Source: JAFAHS01 sp046728175
GTDB lineage: Bacteria; Desulfobacterota; Binatia; Binatales; Binataceae
Assembly: GCA_046728175.1 (NCBI GenBank)
Contig: JBKPEA010000085.1
Span: 1-39,688 of the forward strand
Direction of reading: 5' to 3'
Length of the DNA stretch: 39,688 bases
Shown here in pieces: positions 9,132-18,157 of this stretch. Below the pieces are notes generated by a model, which saw only the letters and a list, made by a program, of their open reading frames with translations, did no database searches and was not told the origin of the DNA. The position numbers were made by a program, and so were the translations under genes. The first letter of the stretch is position 1; each line of letters opens with the position of its first letter.

Positions 9132-9616
9132 TGACTTTCCTTTGATGGTCCGCCGGCGACTGCGATGAGATCCTGTTCGAGCATACCTTTGGAGACGCAG
9201 TCGAGGATCGCTTCCTGGCTGCCCATCCCGTACTTGCCTTGGAAATCAGCGCTCACGGTGACAAAAGCCGACTGCTTGCCGGCTTTTTGCAGTTGGACCG
9301 TCACGGTCACCGTTCCGTCCTCGAACTGATAGATCATCTGCTCGGCCGAGGTCTTGCAAAACGCCCACCTGTTCCAATTCTCGCCGTCAATGCCAGAGCG
9401 CGTCGCGATCAGGGTCCATGACTTGTCGTCCGCACTGGTGAGTCGAAAGCCGCTAAGCGAAGAATCGCTGAAGTAATGCTTGAGTGTGCCGAAGACTTGA
9501 TCGATCGGATATTCCACGCGGTCCGATCGCGAAATGATCCTGGGGGTTTCAATCGCGAGAGCGGGCGAGGCGATTATCGCCAACAGGATGGACATAGGAA
9601 TCAGCCGTTTTCGCAT
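9128..9616 (-). CDS. secreted protein of unknown function, first gene of ABC exporter operon
   Basis: 162 residues, not assigned to a family. It begins with a Sec-type signal peptide (basic MRKR, hydrophobic core, ALA cleavage site near residue 21), so it is likely periplasmic. The mature part has two cysteines (FCKTS and LDCVS), which could form a disulfide, and alternating beta-rich segments; the overall look resembles small START/SRPBCC-like or lipid-binding domains, but I cannot confirm that. It overlaps the first ABC gene by 2 to 4 bases and is the promoter-proximal gene of that operon. Because it is coupled to an exporter pair it may be a periplasmic accessory or cargo-binding protein (inference). 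ATG 9595 is an alternative start that would leave a shorter signal peptide. Confidence 0.7.
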   Translation of the reverse strand: MRKRLIPMSILLAIIASPALAIETPRIISRSDRVEYPIDQVFGTLKHYFSDSSLSGFRLTSADDKSWTLIATRSGIDGENWNRWAFCKTSAEQMIYQFEDGTVTVTVQLQKAGKQSAFVTVSADFQGKYGMGSQEAILDCVSKGMLEQDLIAVAGGPSKESH

Positions 9617-9737
9617 CGCGATCTCCGCAGCCGATTTCGGCTCTCTGCACCGATGATAACGGGGGGCGAAGTGGCTGGTAAAGCCGAAGCCGTGGTAGGT
9701 TTCGCGGCGATACTACAGGAGGGCGAGGATTAACGGC

Positions 9738-10544
9738 ATGCCATCACTTTTGTTCGAGAAACGCGGCCACATCGCTTATATCACGTTCAACCGGCCGCAT
9801 GTGCACAATTCGTTCAATCCGGAAACCATCGTGCGGCTCTCGGAGGCGTGGGAGGAGGTTAATCGTGACGCGCAAATTCGCGTAGCGATCATAACCGGCG
9901 CGGGCGATGTGGCGTTTTCAGCCGGAGCCGACCTAGGCCGCCTGATTCCCCTCTTTACTGGTGCACGAAAACCGGACGACGAATGGGATCAGCGGTTGCT
10001 GGCCAACCGACGTTTCAGCGCGATGGCCCTGCTGCGCAACTACGACGTGGACAAACCCATAGTGGCCGCGATCAATGGCTTTTGCATCGCCGGCGGAATG
10101 GAACTCATTCAGGCCACCGATCTTCGGGTCGCCTCCGAGAACGCCAGCTTCGGGTTGCAGGAAGTCAAATGGGCCATCATTCCTGCCGCCGGTTCACTCG
10201 CGCGCCTGCAGAGACAGATTCCATATTGCAAGGCGATGGAGATTCTCCTGACCGGCAACCGGATCGATGCGCAGGAAGCCTGGCGCCTCGGGCTCATCAA
10301 CTACGTCGTTCCGCAATCGAAGCTCCTCGAAAAAGCGCAAGAGTTGGCGGAAACCATCGCCGCAAACGGGCCAATCGCCGTGCGCAAAATCAAGGAAGCA
10401 GTGCGTCGGACTTCGGGCCGCCCGCTGGAAGAGGCATTTGCAATCGAAAACGAATGCGCTCGCGAGGTGATACGATCTGAGGACGCAAAGGAAGGACCTC
10501 GCGCCTTCATGGAAAAGCGCAAGCCCAACTACCAAGGGAAGTGA
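9738..10544 (+). CDS. enoyl-CoA hydratase/isomerase (crotonase) family protein
   Basis: A 268-residue crotonase: hydration or isomerisation of an enoyl-CoA in beta-oxidation or a related route. The oxyanion-hole segments FSAGADL (60-66) and CIAGG (116-120) are present. Both general acid/base glutamates are conserved: Glu122 in GGMEL and Glu142 in LQEVKW, at the positions of rat hydratase Glu144 and Glu164. The C-terminus carries the FMEKRKPNYQGK ending common in this subfamily. ATG 9738 has GAGG about 9 bases upstream. It is divergent from the ABC operon and stands alone. Hydratase activity is plausible but the acyl substrate is undetermined. Confidence 0.92.
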   Translation: MPSLLFEKRGHIAYITFNRPHVHNSFNPETIVRLSEAWEEVNRDAQIRVAIITGAGDVAFSAGADLGRLIPLFTGARKPDDEWDQRLLANRRFSAMALLRNYDVDKPIVAAINGFCIAGGMELIQATDLRVASENASFGLQEVKWAIIPAAGSLARLQRQIPYCKAMEILLTGNRIDAQEAWRLGLINYVVPQSKLLEKAQELAETIAANGPIAVRKIKEAVRRTSGRPLEEAFAIENECAREVIRSEDAKEGPRAFMEKRKPNYQGK

Positions 10545-10791
10545 CCCAGATGGATAGGACCAGGCGCGACGGCACATCGCGATATTCTGTCACCATCGCG
10601 CGATGACCTGCAGGTGCTCACATCGAGAATCGGCGGTGCGGCCGATCCCCATCGACCGCCTACAGTCGGAATGGCGAATGCGACCCGCGGTGCCCCCCAC
10701 CTCGGATCTACTTCCTGCTTCACTTCAGGCCGGGGCCCGCACAGCGCGTCCTCAGCTCGTGACCCAGCGCATCTGGATTCCTGATTAAATC

Positions 10792-11796
10792 CTAGGCGCC
10801 GGCCAGCTCGCGCATGGTGGTGACGTAATCGCGCGCGTGCGTTGCCGCGGGTCCGATAGGAAAGACCACTGGATGAGTCACTCCAGCGGCGCGGAACCGC
10901 CCGACGAATTCTCGGCAGACTTTGGAAGGGCCGAAAGCGGCGATCTTGCGCGCCGATGCGTCGCTGATTGCACTCGGGGCTTCCTCACGCTTTCCCTGCT
11001 GCCATAAGCGGCGAAGTTCCACGAATTCGTCGCCAAGTCCGTAGCGGGCGAACATTTTGTTGTAGCTCTCGACGAATGCGTAGCTGGCGAGCTCGCGCTT
11101 GAACGAATCCACCGCCTTGTCCTCGTCGGGACTGATGCACATGCGGATATAGATCCCGATATCGATCGAGGCCGGGTCCCGCCCCGCGCTGCGTGCGCTC
11201 TCGTGAATTTCCCTGATCATCGGCGCAACGGCTTCCGGCGGCGAGTAATTCATCAGCACGCCGTCGGCGATCTCACCGGCTAGCCGCAGCATCGGGGTAT
11301 TGAGCACGCCCATGAAAATGCGGGGAGGGCGGGGCGCCGTGAGGCGCATCCCGAGCCGGAAGTCGCTCCTGTAAACCTTGCCTTCAAACTTGGATCGCCC
11401 CTCGCTGAAGAGTTGGCGCATGATGCTCGCGCACTCCCGCATTGCCGTAACGGGCTTGCGATAGGACGCGCCGTGCCATCGCTCAACGATGATCGGACTC
11501 GATACTCCGAGACCGGCTATCGCACGGCCCTGGGAATATTCGTTGATCGTGAGAAAGCTCATCGCTATCGCGCCCGGGGTGCGGATCTGAATCGGGATGA
11601 CCCCGGTGGCAAGGTCAGCCTTGGTGGTGTTAAGCGCGAGCGCACCGAGACTGACCAGCGCATCAGGTCCGGATACTTCGGCGACCCACAGCGAAGAATA
11701 GCCAAGGTCTTCAGCTTCCTTCGCAAGCGCAAGGCGCTCACGGATGGGGCCGGAACCAAGAGATATTTGTAATCCGAGCTTGCGTGTCTCACTCAT
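10792..11796 (-). CDS. LLM-class (luciferase-like) F420/flavin-dependent oxidoreductase
   Basis: A 334-residue bacterial-luciferase-fold protein. The N-terminal part (LALAKEAEDLGYSSLWVAEV, then the GVIPIQIRTP strand) and the AIAGLGVSSP segment are typical of the F420-dependent LLM subgroup, where cofactor F420 or FMN sits in a TIM barrel. ATG 11796 is the first start. It is convergent with the crotonase at 9738 and not in an operon. Members act as F420-dependent dehydrogenases/reductases or flavin monooxygenases; the substrate cannot be predicted. Its presence in a Gram-negative genome points to a lineage that makes F420, but no F420 biosynthesis gene is in the window. Confidence 0.87.
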   Translation of the reverse strand: MSETRKLGLQISLGSGPIRERLALAKEAEDLGYSSLWVAEVSGPDALVSLGALALNTTKADLATGVIPIQIRTPGAIAMSFLTINEYSQGRAIAGLGVSSPIIVERWHGASYRKPVTAMRECASIMRQLFSEGRSKFEGKVYRSDFRLGMRLTAPRPPRIFMGVLNTPMLRLAGEIADGVLMNYSPPEAVAPMIREIHESARSAGRDPASIDIGIYIRMCISPDEDKAVDSFKRELASYAFVESYNKMFARYGLGDEFVELRRLWQQGKREEAPSAISDASARKIAAFGPSKVCREFVGRFRAAGVTHPVVFPIGPAATHARDYVTTMRELAGA

Positions 11797-12079
11797 GTCA
11801 TCTTCTTAACACACGGCAAAAAAACGAACAGACCCTTATGCATTCCGCTCGGAGCCGCTCTTGCTGCCAGGCGGTGGACTCGAGTCGGCCAGGGTCACTC
11901 TGGTGTGACAAGATCGGGCGGTGGTTGCGATTCCGCAGCGCCGCCAAATCATGCCCCCGGGCGCGCGGCGCGTGTGCCTGAAAAAAAACACTCCAACACC
12001 CTCCAGGCAAGAAAATCAGGGTCGGGTTGTGGCCCTGCGTTCGCCCTCTGTAAATTCGAAACGCCGGGAGGCGGACACA

Positions 12080-12832
12080 ATGCCATTTTTCGATTCGGAT
12101 GAGTTGAAAATTCACTATGAAGATCGCGGCAGTGGCGACGCGGCGGTGCTGGTTCACGGTTTCGCATCGAATGCGCAGAACAACTCGGGCATTACTGGAT
12201 GGCTGGATCTGCTCGCGCGCGATAATCGCGTGGTTACCCTCGATTGCCGCGGTCATGGTCAGAGCGACAAACCACACGAACGCGCGGCTTACACCGCAAT
12301 GTCGATGGAAGACGATGTCATCGCCCTCATGGATCACGCGGGTATAAAGCGGGCGTTGCTGATGGGCTTCGATGGGCGGGCGAATCTCCATGGGACTGCT
12401 GGTCAGGTATCCGGAACGGTTCCGGGCCGTCGTGTTCGGCGGAATCGGACAGGTCGTCGCGGTGAACCATCCGGCGCGTCGCACTGCGATCATCGAGGGC
12501 CTCCTCGCCACCGACGCCTCCTCGGTCAAGGCCGAGATTCCGAAACGGTTCCGCCGTTCGCCGAATCAAATCGCAACAACCTGAAGGCACTGGCAGCCTG
12601 CATGGGCGCAGATCGTCTGACTATAAGTGCCACGGCGTTCGCGAGTAACCGAGTGCCAGTTCTACTGGCGGTCGGAAGCAAGGATACGGCGGTCGGCTCG
12701 ACTCGTGCCCTTGCTATGACAATCAGAAACAGCCGCCTGGTGGAGATCGAAGGCCGCGACCACCTTAACACTCCCGGGGACAAGCGCTACAAGGAAGCAG
12801 TGCTGGAGTTCTTCGCAAGTGCACCCCCTTAG
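12080..12832 (+). pseudogene. alpha/beta hydrolase with two compensating frameshifts; catalytic Ser codon lost
   Basis: The open frame is continuous for 250 codons, but residues about 98-159 are in the wrong frame. The N-terminus has the strand and oxyanion motif LVHGFASN; the C-terminus has the acid loop VGSKD and His loop GRDHLNTPGD. Between them the hydrolase sequence (MGGRISMGLLVRYPERF) appears in another frame, from 12372 to about 12556. The first shift lies at 12370/12371, where TTC-TCG-ATG expected for G-F-S-M has become TTC-G-ATG: two bases are missing and with them the nucleophile Ser codon of GxSxG. The second is a one-base loss near 12556; together they restore frame. GGGAGG precedes the ATG. 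Either a real broken gene or assembly error. Confidence 0.8.
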
Positions 12833-13476
12833 GTGAGGGGCCGTGTCATGCGTCATAACCACCAATGCCGGCGCAACCTCGACGCCCGCTGACGGCGATC
12901 CTGGGGTAGTCACACTCAGGCAGAACGGGAAAAACGGGGGCGTTCACGTGCAGGATGACGAGCACGAACGACCCGACAGGGGTGACTCCGAGCCGTGGCC
13001 TCGGCTACGCCGACGCCAACCGGCGGGCCCCACTGAGGTCGGATACGGATCCTTGAGCTAATGGACCACGGTGGAAACGGACGCAGACCGCCATCGCTTG
13101 TTACCCGCTTTTTTCCCCGGCGGTCTTGTTGATCCTTAGTTCGATAGTGTTTCTGCGACTCCCAGCCCTTGCAGGGATATAGCCGGAAAGCGCTGGCTGA
13201 CGCGGTAACCTCGGCAGTACATTCGGTGTGCTGTCAGACGGCAAATGCTTGGCACTAGAAGGTGTAAGTCGACACCGAACCATCACGCCTCCAATCGGCC
13301 GAGACGCGTGAGCTTCGGTTGGGGCGAGAAATTTCCTCCCGGCTGAATCCGGCTCTTATCCAATGATGTGCAGGTTTGCGCCGAGCGAACACTATGAGGG
13401 CGTCCTGAATAGCTCTACGTGCTTTCAACGAATTCCGCGACCCCGGCAAGACGCCGCCACATTCAAGGAGAAAATC
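12833..13476. other. 640-bp stretch with no supported gene
   Basis: The region lies between the broken hydrolase and the DUF1348 gene. Several short frames on both strands have no family-like sequence and poor codon pattern, and I see no tRNA-like fold or insertion-sequence end. The last part holds the AAGGAG ribosome-binding site (13465-13470) of the DUF1348 gene. It may be a remnant of lost genes. Confidence 0.5.
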
Positions 13477-13944
13477 ATGTCGAAGCATCCACCATTGCCG
13501 CCATTTTCCCGTGATACGGCTATCCAGAAGGTTCGTCTCGCCGAAGATGGCTGGAATTCCCGGAATCCAGAAAAAGTGGCGCTTGCCTACACCAAGGACT
13601 CTCGCTGGAGGAACCGAGCGGAATTTGTGAACGGGCGGCAAGAGATCGTTTCATTCCTTACGCGCAAATGGGCAAGAGAGCTCGACTACCGTTTGATCAA
13701 GGAGCTCTGGGCGTTTACTGAGAACAGGATCGCGGTGCGCTTTGCTTACGAGTGGCACGACGACTCTGGAACCTGGTTTCGTTCATATGGGAATGAAAAT
13801 TGGGAATTTGAGGAAGACGGCCTCTTGCGGGTTCGTCTCGCGTGCATTAACGACCTGCCGATCCATGAATCCCAACGCAAGTATCATTGGGTCCTCGGGC
13901 GCCGCCCCGACGACCATCCGGGATTGAGTGATCTCGGCCTCTGA
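13477..13944 (+). CDS. DUF1348 family protein (NTF2/SnoaL-like fold)
   Basis: 155 residues of the DUF1348 family, a cone-shaped NTF2-like fold. Hallmarks are EDGWNSRNPEKVALAYT near the N-terminus, DSRWRNRAEF, the WHDDSGTWFRSYGNENWEF block in the middle and a short C-terminal tail. The start is ATG 13477 with a strong AAGGAG 6 bases upstream; the frame is open further upstream but nothing there looks coding. The length equals the usual family length. Members are cytosolic, of unknown biochemical role. Stand-alone gene, convergent with the type II secretion operon. Confidence 0.85.
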   Translation: MSKHPPLPPFSRDTAIQKVRLAEDGWNSRNPEKVALAYTKDSRWRNRAEFVNGRQEIVSFLTRKWARELDYRLIKELWAFTENRIAVRFAYEWHDDSGTWFRSYGNENWEFEEDGLLRVRLACINDLPIHESQRKYHWVLGRRPDDHPGLSDLGL

Positions 13945-14204
13945 ATCGCCGCCGCAGAGTTGTTTGAAACCCTAGCCCATGGAGGCATCGGGTGCTCCGA
14001 CGCATCCGCCAGGAGATGCAGTTCAGGCTTGGACCGGGTTTGACTCCTTGACCATGCGGGACTGCCCTATTCGTCCTGTCGCCAGCAGGATCTGCAACTT
14101 TCTACCCTGGCTGTAGCTGGGTCGCAATTTTTCACGCGGCAACCGAGGCAGCCGTTTCACTTCAGGATATGGGGCCGGACGCGACGCGCACCGTTTTAAG
14201 GGAT

Positions 14205-14220
14205 GCACCCCGCTTGGTGC
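14205..14220 (-). terminator. candidate hairpin after gspN
   Basis: A small inverted repeat (GCACC, 6-base loop, GGTGC) lies 10 bp past the gspN stop, in the convergent gap with the DUF1348 gene. No U-tract follows, so only position supports it. Confidence 0.2.
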
Positions 14221-14229
14221 GCGGTCAGG

Positions 14230-15081
14230 CTAAGAAAGTAGCGGCGAAGCTATGGTTCCGCCTAGCCTGTACGGAACCCCGTTGGGCGGATGCGGCAGCA
14301 GGTTGATAAGGAAGGCGAGGCGTTGGCGAGCAGTGGCCGCCGGCGTCAGCATGAACTGCAACGCAAGCGTGCTTTGGTGCCAGTCTTCGGTGTCGAGACG
14401 AATTGAGCCATGGGCGTCGATCGCCAGATCGCCCTCGCTGCTTTTCAGCTCTTCAACCTGTAAAATTCCCTTGTCGAGGCGAAGCTTCAGATCGACTTCG
14501 CCCAGTCGGGTGGCCGGCATCGGTCCGGGAATCCGGATTAGGAAACCCTTCGCGATCAGGTGCGCTGCGCCGCTGTTAGTGGTGGGTGAAACCGGATCAA
14601 TTGCGATTTTTCCATCGCCGGAAAGTTCTCCGCCGAGGGCTGCCCCGATCTGGTGGAGGAGATGAAGACTCGCCAAATCAAGCTCGCTCGCGTCGAAGCT
14701 CACTTTCGCGCCGTCTCCCAGCCGATGCACGCTGAACCATAGTGAACCACCATAACTGTCGGCGTTGCCGCTGACACCCGGATGGAGCAGCAACAGCGAG
14801 CCCAACGCGGGCCAGATGCGTACGCTGTGACCCTGAAAGATAGGCGGCGTTCCCGGGGTAAGCGATCTGATGGTCACATTGCCGAGGCGTGCGCCGAACG
14901 GCAGCGCGAGCTCCTGTTCGGCACTCTCGAAGCGCAGGCCCAGGGGCGACAGCACCCCTTTGATGGCGGGCGCATACGGAAAGGTCGCGAACAGAAAGAC
15001 CAGGAACAGCACAAAACCCGCAATTCCGTACAAGAGTCCCAGCAGATGCGGCCGCCAGTAGTCGAGACTCAAATACGGCAT
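14230..15081 (-). CDS. gspN: type II secretion system protein GspN
   Basis: A 283-residue inner-membrane protein closing the secretion operon. It has one N-terminal transmembrane helix (about 15-35, LLYGIAGFVLFLVFLFATF) followed by a large periplasmic beta-rich part, including SVRIWPALGSLLLLHPGVSG and a C-terminal YRLGGTIASP. This is the layout of GspN, a poorly understood accessory of type II systems and a relative of AsmA-like proteins. ATG 15081 is 4 bp after the gspM stop; the frame is open further upstream only inside gspM. The family call rests on architecture and position, since sequence conservation is low. Confidence 0.8.
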   Translation of the reverse strand: MPYLSLDYWRPHLLGLLYGIAGFVLFLVFLFATFPYAPAIKGVLSPLGLRFESAEQELALPFGARLGNVTIRSLTPGTPPIFQGHSVRIWPALGSLLLLHPGVSGNADSYGGSLWFSVHRLGDGAKVSFDASELDLASLHLLHQIGAALGGELSGDGKIAIDPVSPTTNSGAAHLIAKGFLIRIPGPMPATRLGEVDLKLRLDKGILQVEELKSSEGDLAIDAHGSIRLDTEDWHQSTLALQFMLTPAATARQRLAFLINLLPHPPNGVPYRLGGTIASPLLS

Positions 15082-15085
15082 GAAG

Positions 15086-15736
15086 TCAGGCGCTGCGGCC
15101 CAGCGCCACGCAGGTGAGATCGACGTCAAAGGAATGGGTATTCTGCATACGCCGCTGAATGCGGAGGTTACCGATGCCCACCGGTATCGGCAACGTGCGC
15201 ACCGCATACAGGGCATCGACGATTTGGGCAAGGCTGACGTCGTTCAACTTGAGCTGGACACTGTACTGCACCAATCCGTCGGGCAGTTTTCGGTCTGCTT
15301 GCGGCGTGATCGACGCGATCTTTTCGTGTCCCAGGCTCTTGCTGAAAGACGCTTCCACCACCGAGAACAGAGAGAAGTCCTTTCCGCCTGGCACGGTATT
15401 GTGCTGCACGGCGTTGAGATCCGCCTTGACGGTGGCGTAAGTGGCAACCAGCCGCTGAATGCCTGCCAGGTCATGTTCCCGCGCCGCAATGCGTTCATCG
15501 AGTCCGTCAACATAGTCGACGATCGGCGAATAGATCAGGTTGTAAACCACAAACAGCGCGAGCAGACCTGCCGCGATTTTGACCAGCAACCGCTCGCGCT
15601 TTTCGAGCTTGTCGTACCGGGCGCGGGCCTGCGCTACGTACGGATCGATCTCCGCGCGCAACCGGCGGGTCTGCGGCTCGAGTAGAGCCGAGTACCGCTG
15701 CCGCAGGCCGGCAAGATATTGGCGCGGCGTGATCAC
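15086..15736 (-). CDS. gspM: type II secretion system protein GspM
   Basis: A 216-residue bitopic inner-membrane protein. It has a charged cytoplasmic N-terminus, one transmembrane helix at about 51-69, a short coiled-coil-prone stretch (about 76-110) and a C-terminal ferredoxin-like periplasmic domain. That is the GspM/PilO architecture, the partner of GspL in the inner-membrane platform. GTG 15736 overlaps the gspL stop (GTGA, 4 bases), indicating coupled translation and 1:1 expression with GspL. The cytoplasmic part of about 50 residues is longer than in enterobacterial GspM. Confidence 0.83.
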   Translation of the reverse strand: MITPRQYLAGLRQRYSALLEPQTRRLRAEIDPYVAQARARYDKLEKRERLLVKIAAGLLALFVVYNLIYSPIVDYVDGLDERIAAREHDLAGIQRLVATYATVKADLNAVQHNTVPGGKDFSLFSVVEASFSKSLGHEKIASITPQADRKLPDGLVQYSVQLKLNDVSLAQIVDALYAVRTLPIPVGIGNLRIQRRMQNTHSFDVDLTCVALGRSA

Positions 15737-17187
15737 GGATTGCCTTCAGTGCCTTTGAAGTCGGCACTCAGTCGGAACTCGACCCTGTTGGGTTCACTGC
15801 TGGAATTCGCGTGTGTCACCTCGATCGACCCGAACGCGCCTGATTGATCGAGCGCGCGTTTCACCTGGTCGACGGTACCGAACGAGTCGGCCAGGCCCGT
15901 GACGCGAAGCCCGGTCGGATCAACCTGAAATTCCTCCAGTTCCGCCGGGATGCGCGGTGGCAGCGTTTGCGACACGGTCATGAGCGTGTCGAGCGCCGAA
16001 TTGCGACTTGTGTTGCCGCCGAGTAGGCGAAGCTGCTTGTCCATCGACGATATTCCCGAGCGCAACTGGCCAATCGGGTCGGAGGACACATCTCCACTCA
16101 GGACCGGCGCCGCCATTTTGGCTATCTCGTGGTCGATCAGGTGCAGGCGGTGAATTTTTCCATACACACCCAACACGAAGTGAAGCAGTATGAACCCAAC
16201 CAGACAGGCGGCGAGGATGCCGGTGGTATAGAAGGGAGTTAGGTCGCCGCGGGTCCTGCCGCGAAAGGCGAATTCACCCTGACGAAAATTGAGCAGTTCG
16301 ACCGGATGGTTTGGCATTTCGCCGAGCAGCATCGCGACTGGACTGACGAAACGAACCATGTCGGGATGCGCGCCTTCGAACAGCGCGGAGCAATCGAAGT
16401 CGTGAGTGGCAAGCGCCAGCGCATCCGAGAGAGTGCCGCGTAGCGTCGGTATCATTGCGCCGCGCCCGGTGATCACCAGGTCGGCGTGATCGAGCTCGCC
16501 CGTGTGCGCAAGAATCGTCTGGCGCAGGGTGTTCACGATTGGCGCCATCTCGTCCGCCGAGCGCGCGGCACCCTGCGGGGTAAGCAGCCCGGCCGCGATG
16601 GTTCGCATCGCGCGCGGAATTCCTTTTTGGTCGAGCAGCACAAACGAGGTCGAACTCTGCTCGGCGTCGATCACGAGGCGGGCGGTGGCCTGCTTGCCGT
16701 TCTTCGATCGTGCAAACAGTGCGGCAATCGCAAACGGCGTAATGGTCACGGTTTTCGGATCGAGTGCTGCGCTGGCAAGCAGCTGAAGATGGTTTTGCAT
16801 TTCCTGCTTGCGCGCGGACGCGGCCAGCACCAACGAATTGTCGCCCGATCGTCCCACCCGCACGAACGTCACCGCCGCACCATCGACCGGGAAGGGCAGA
16901 TGCTCCTCAAGCGCGAAGGGAACCACCTGATGGAGCTTGCGCAGATCGCGGAACGGCAATTCAAGCAGCCGCTTTGCCACCGAGTCGGTCGGGAGTGCGG
17001 AAATCACAACATCCGCGTGGCCGGTCTTTTCCGTCAGGCGACGCAGGGCGGGCGCGAGATTCTCCTCGCCTTCGGCGCGATGCGTCTCGAACACGCCGAT
17101 GAATTGAAAAGAGTTCCACGTGCGATCCGCGGTCGCCGCGCGCAACCGGTCTCCGGCGACTTCTATCGCTAATATGCGCTGCGGCAT
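15733..17187 (-). CDS. gspL: type II secretion system protein GspL
   Basis: A 484-residue platform protein linking the ATPase GspE to GspM. The cytoplasmic actin-like (PilM-like) domain covers roughly 1-300, with ILAIEVAGDRLRAA at the start and LVIDAEQSSTSFVLL in the second lobe. A transmembrane helix follows at about 321-342. A periplasmic PilN-like domain runs to the end; its last 100 residues look ferredoxin-like (LEEFQVDPTGLRVTGLADS). Full length for a fused GspL. ATG 17187 lies 13 bp after the gspK stop, and the 3' end overlaps gspM by 4 bases. Confidence 0.88.
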   Translation of the reverse strand: MPQRILAIEVAGDRLRAATADRTWNSFQFIGVFETHRAEGEENLAPALRRLTEKTGHADVVISALPTDSVAKRLLELPFRDLRKLHQVVPFALEEHLPFPVDGAAVTFVRVGRSGDNSLVLAASARKQEMQNHLQLLASAALDPKTVTITPFAIAALFARSKNGKQATARLVIDAEQSSTSFVLLDQKGIPRAMRTIAAGLLTPQGAARSADEMAPIVNTLRQTILAHTGELDHADLVITGRGAMIPTLRGTLSDALALATHDFDCSALFEGAHPDMVRFVSPVAMLLGEMPNHPVELLNFRQGEFAFRGRTRGDLTPFYTTGILAACLVGFILLHFVLGVYGKIHRLHLIDHEIAKMAAPVLSGDVSSDPIGQLRSGISSMDKQLRLLGGNTSRNSALDTLMTVSQTLPPRIPAELEEFQVDPTGLRVTGLADSFGTVDQVKRALDQSGAFGSIEVTHANSSSEPNRVEFRLSADFKGTEGNP

Positions 17188-17200
17188 TCGGGTTAGCTGA

Positions 17201-18157
17201 CTAGTCCTCTTGCCAAGATATGAGTAGCCCCGTGCCGTTAGGCTGGCGCCGGAAGGTTGAGTGGACGAGCTTGCGAGCCCCTGCGAAAGTCCCCATCCCG
17301 TTTATGGTAAAGAAATTACTGCGGGTGGTTAATACCTTGGATAGACCGGTGATGTTCTGACCGAGGCCCGGGATGTTGCCAACGTCGGTCAGGTTGGAGA
17401 ATGGCCGGATCATCCGCGCTGTGACGATCGCCTTGATAAGGTCCGGGCTGGCGAAGAGCTTGGGACTCAGGGCGGCCAGAACCTCCGGCGGGGCGGTATT
17501 TGCGTTCACCTGCATTTCCGGAACGACCGTGACAAACGGGAGCAGGCGATGAAAAATCGAGTCATCGACCCCGCGCACCATCTTTAGGTCTCCAATCGTC
17601 GGCATGAATCCGTTGCGCGGCGCATAGGGTGGCACGAGTCGCAAGTAGTAGTCCATTTCCGCACCGCCCTGCGGGGCGGGGATGCTGTCGGCGTCAATCC
17701 AGTCAGCAAGCGCCGGAATGATTTCGGGAGGAATGTTCAGGATACTAAAGAGCCGCTCCAGCACCATCGCGTATTGAGGATCGATCTCGCCGGTGGTCCG
17801 ATTGACGAGCTGGTTGATGTTCAGCTTGCGGGTCTCGTCGATGATCGATACCGACGCGATTCCGCCATCGACGTTGACCGCCGGAAAGGGCGCCGCCCAT
17901 ACATCGTTGAGACTGTCGTAGGGGGTCCGCATTACCGCGTCCATTCGGGAGTCTTCGGCGAGCAGTCCCAGCCCTACCGCCACGCTCGAGCGCGCCAGAA
18001 AATACGCGCGCAACTCGTTGGCCTGATTTGCGGCCGACAGGTAGCCAAGCGCGGCGGTGGTTCCGAAATCGATAACGATAAGCGTCATCAGGGCGACGCC
18101 GAGCAAGACCACAAGCAGCGCAACCCCACGCGGGTTGGTTGTGCGATTCTTCACCAT
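17201..18157 (-). CDS. gspK: type II secretion minor pseudopilin GspK
   Basis: A 318-residue large minor pseudopilin that caps the pseudopilus tip. The prepilin site is RG followed by VALLVVLLGVALM; the usual Glu at mature position 5 is absent, as expected for GspK. The alpha-helical insertion domain typical of GspK is present (LADWIDADSIPAPQGGAE, then a helix-hairpin-helix-like VNANTAPPEVLAAL). It overlaps gspJ by 7 bases. Maturation needs a prepilin peptidase (GspO/PilD), which is not in the window. Confidence 0.92.
   Translation of the reverse strand: MVKNRTTNPRGVALLVVLLGVALMTLIVIDFGTTAALGYLSAANQANELRAYFLARSSVAVGLGLLAEDSRMDAVMRTPYDSLNDVWAAPFPAVNVDGGIASVSIIDETRKLNINQLVNRTTGEIDPQYAMVLERLFSILNIPPEIIPALADWIDADSIPAPQGGAEMDYYLRLVPPYAPRNGFMPTIGDLKMVRGVDDSIFHRLLPFVTVVPEMQVNANTAPPEVLAALSPKLFASPDLIKAIVTARMIRPFSNLTDVGNIPGLGQNITGLSKVLTTRSNFFTINGMGTFAGARKLVHSTFRRQPNGTGLLISWQED

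Noticed and set aside
9630..9643. AGCCGA-TT-TCGGCT dyad before the secreted-protein gene
   Set aside because: Chance-level size; no promoter pair next to it.
10594..10605. 12-bp perfect palindrome CATCGCGCGATG in an intergenic gap
   Set aside because: About ten 12-bp palindromes are expected by chance in a window of this size; no further support.
12027..12054. TTGTGG and TGTAAA as a promoter for the broken hydrolase
   Set aside because: Only three and four consensus matches with a 16-bp spacer; too weak to call.
13101..13286. Short minus-strand frame that might be an integrase or mobile-element scrap
   Set aside because: No motif could be matched and no repeat or tRNA end flanks it.
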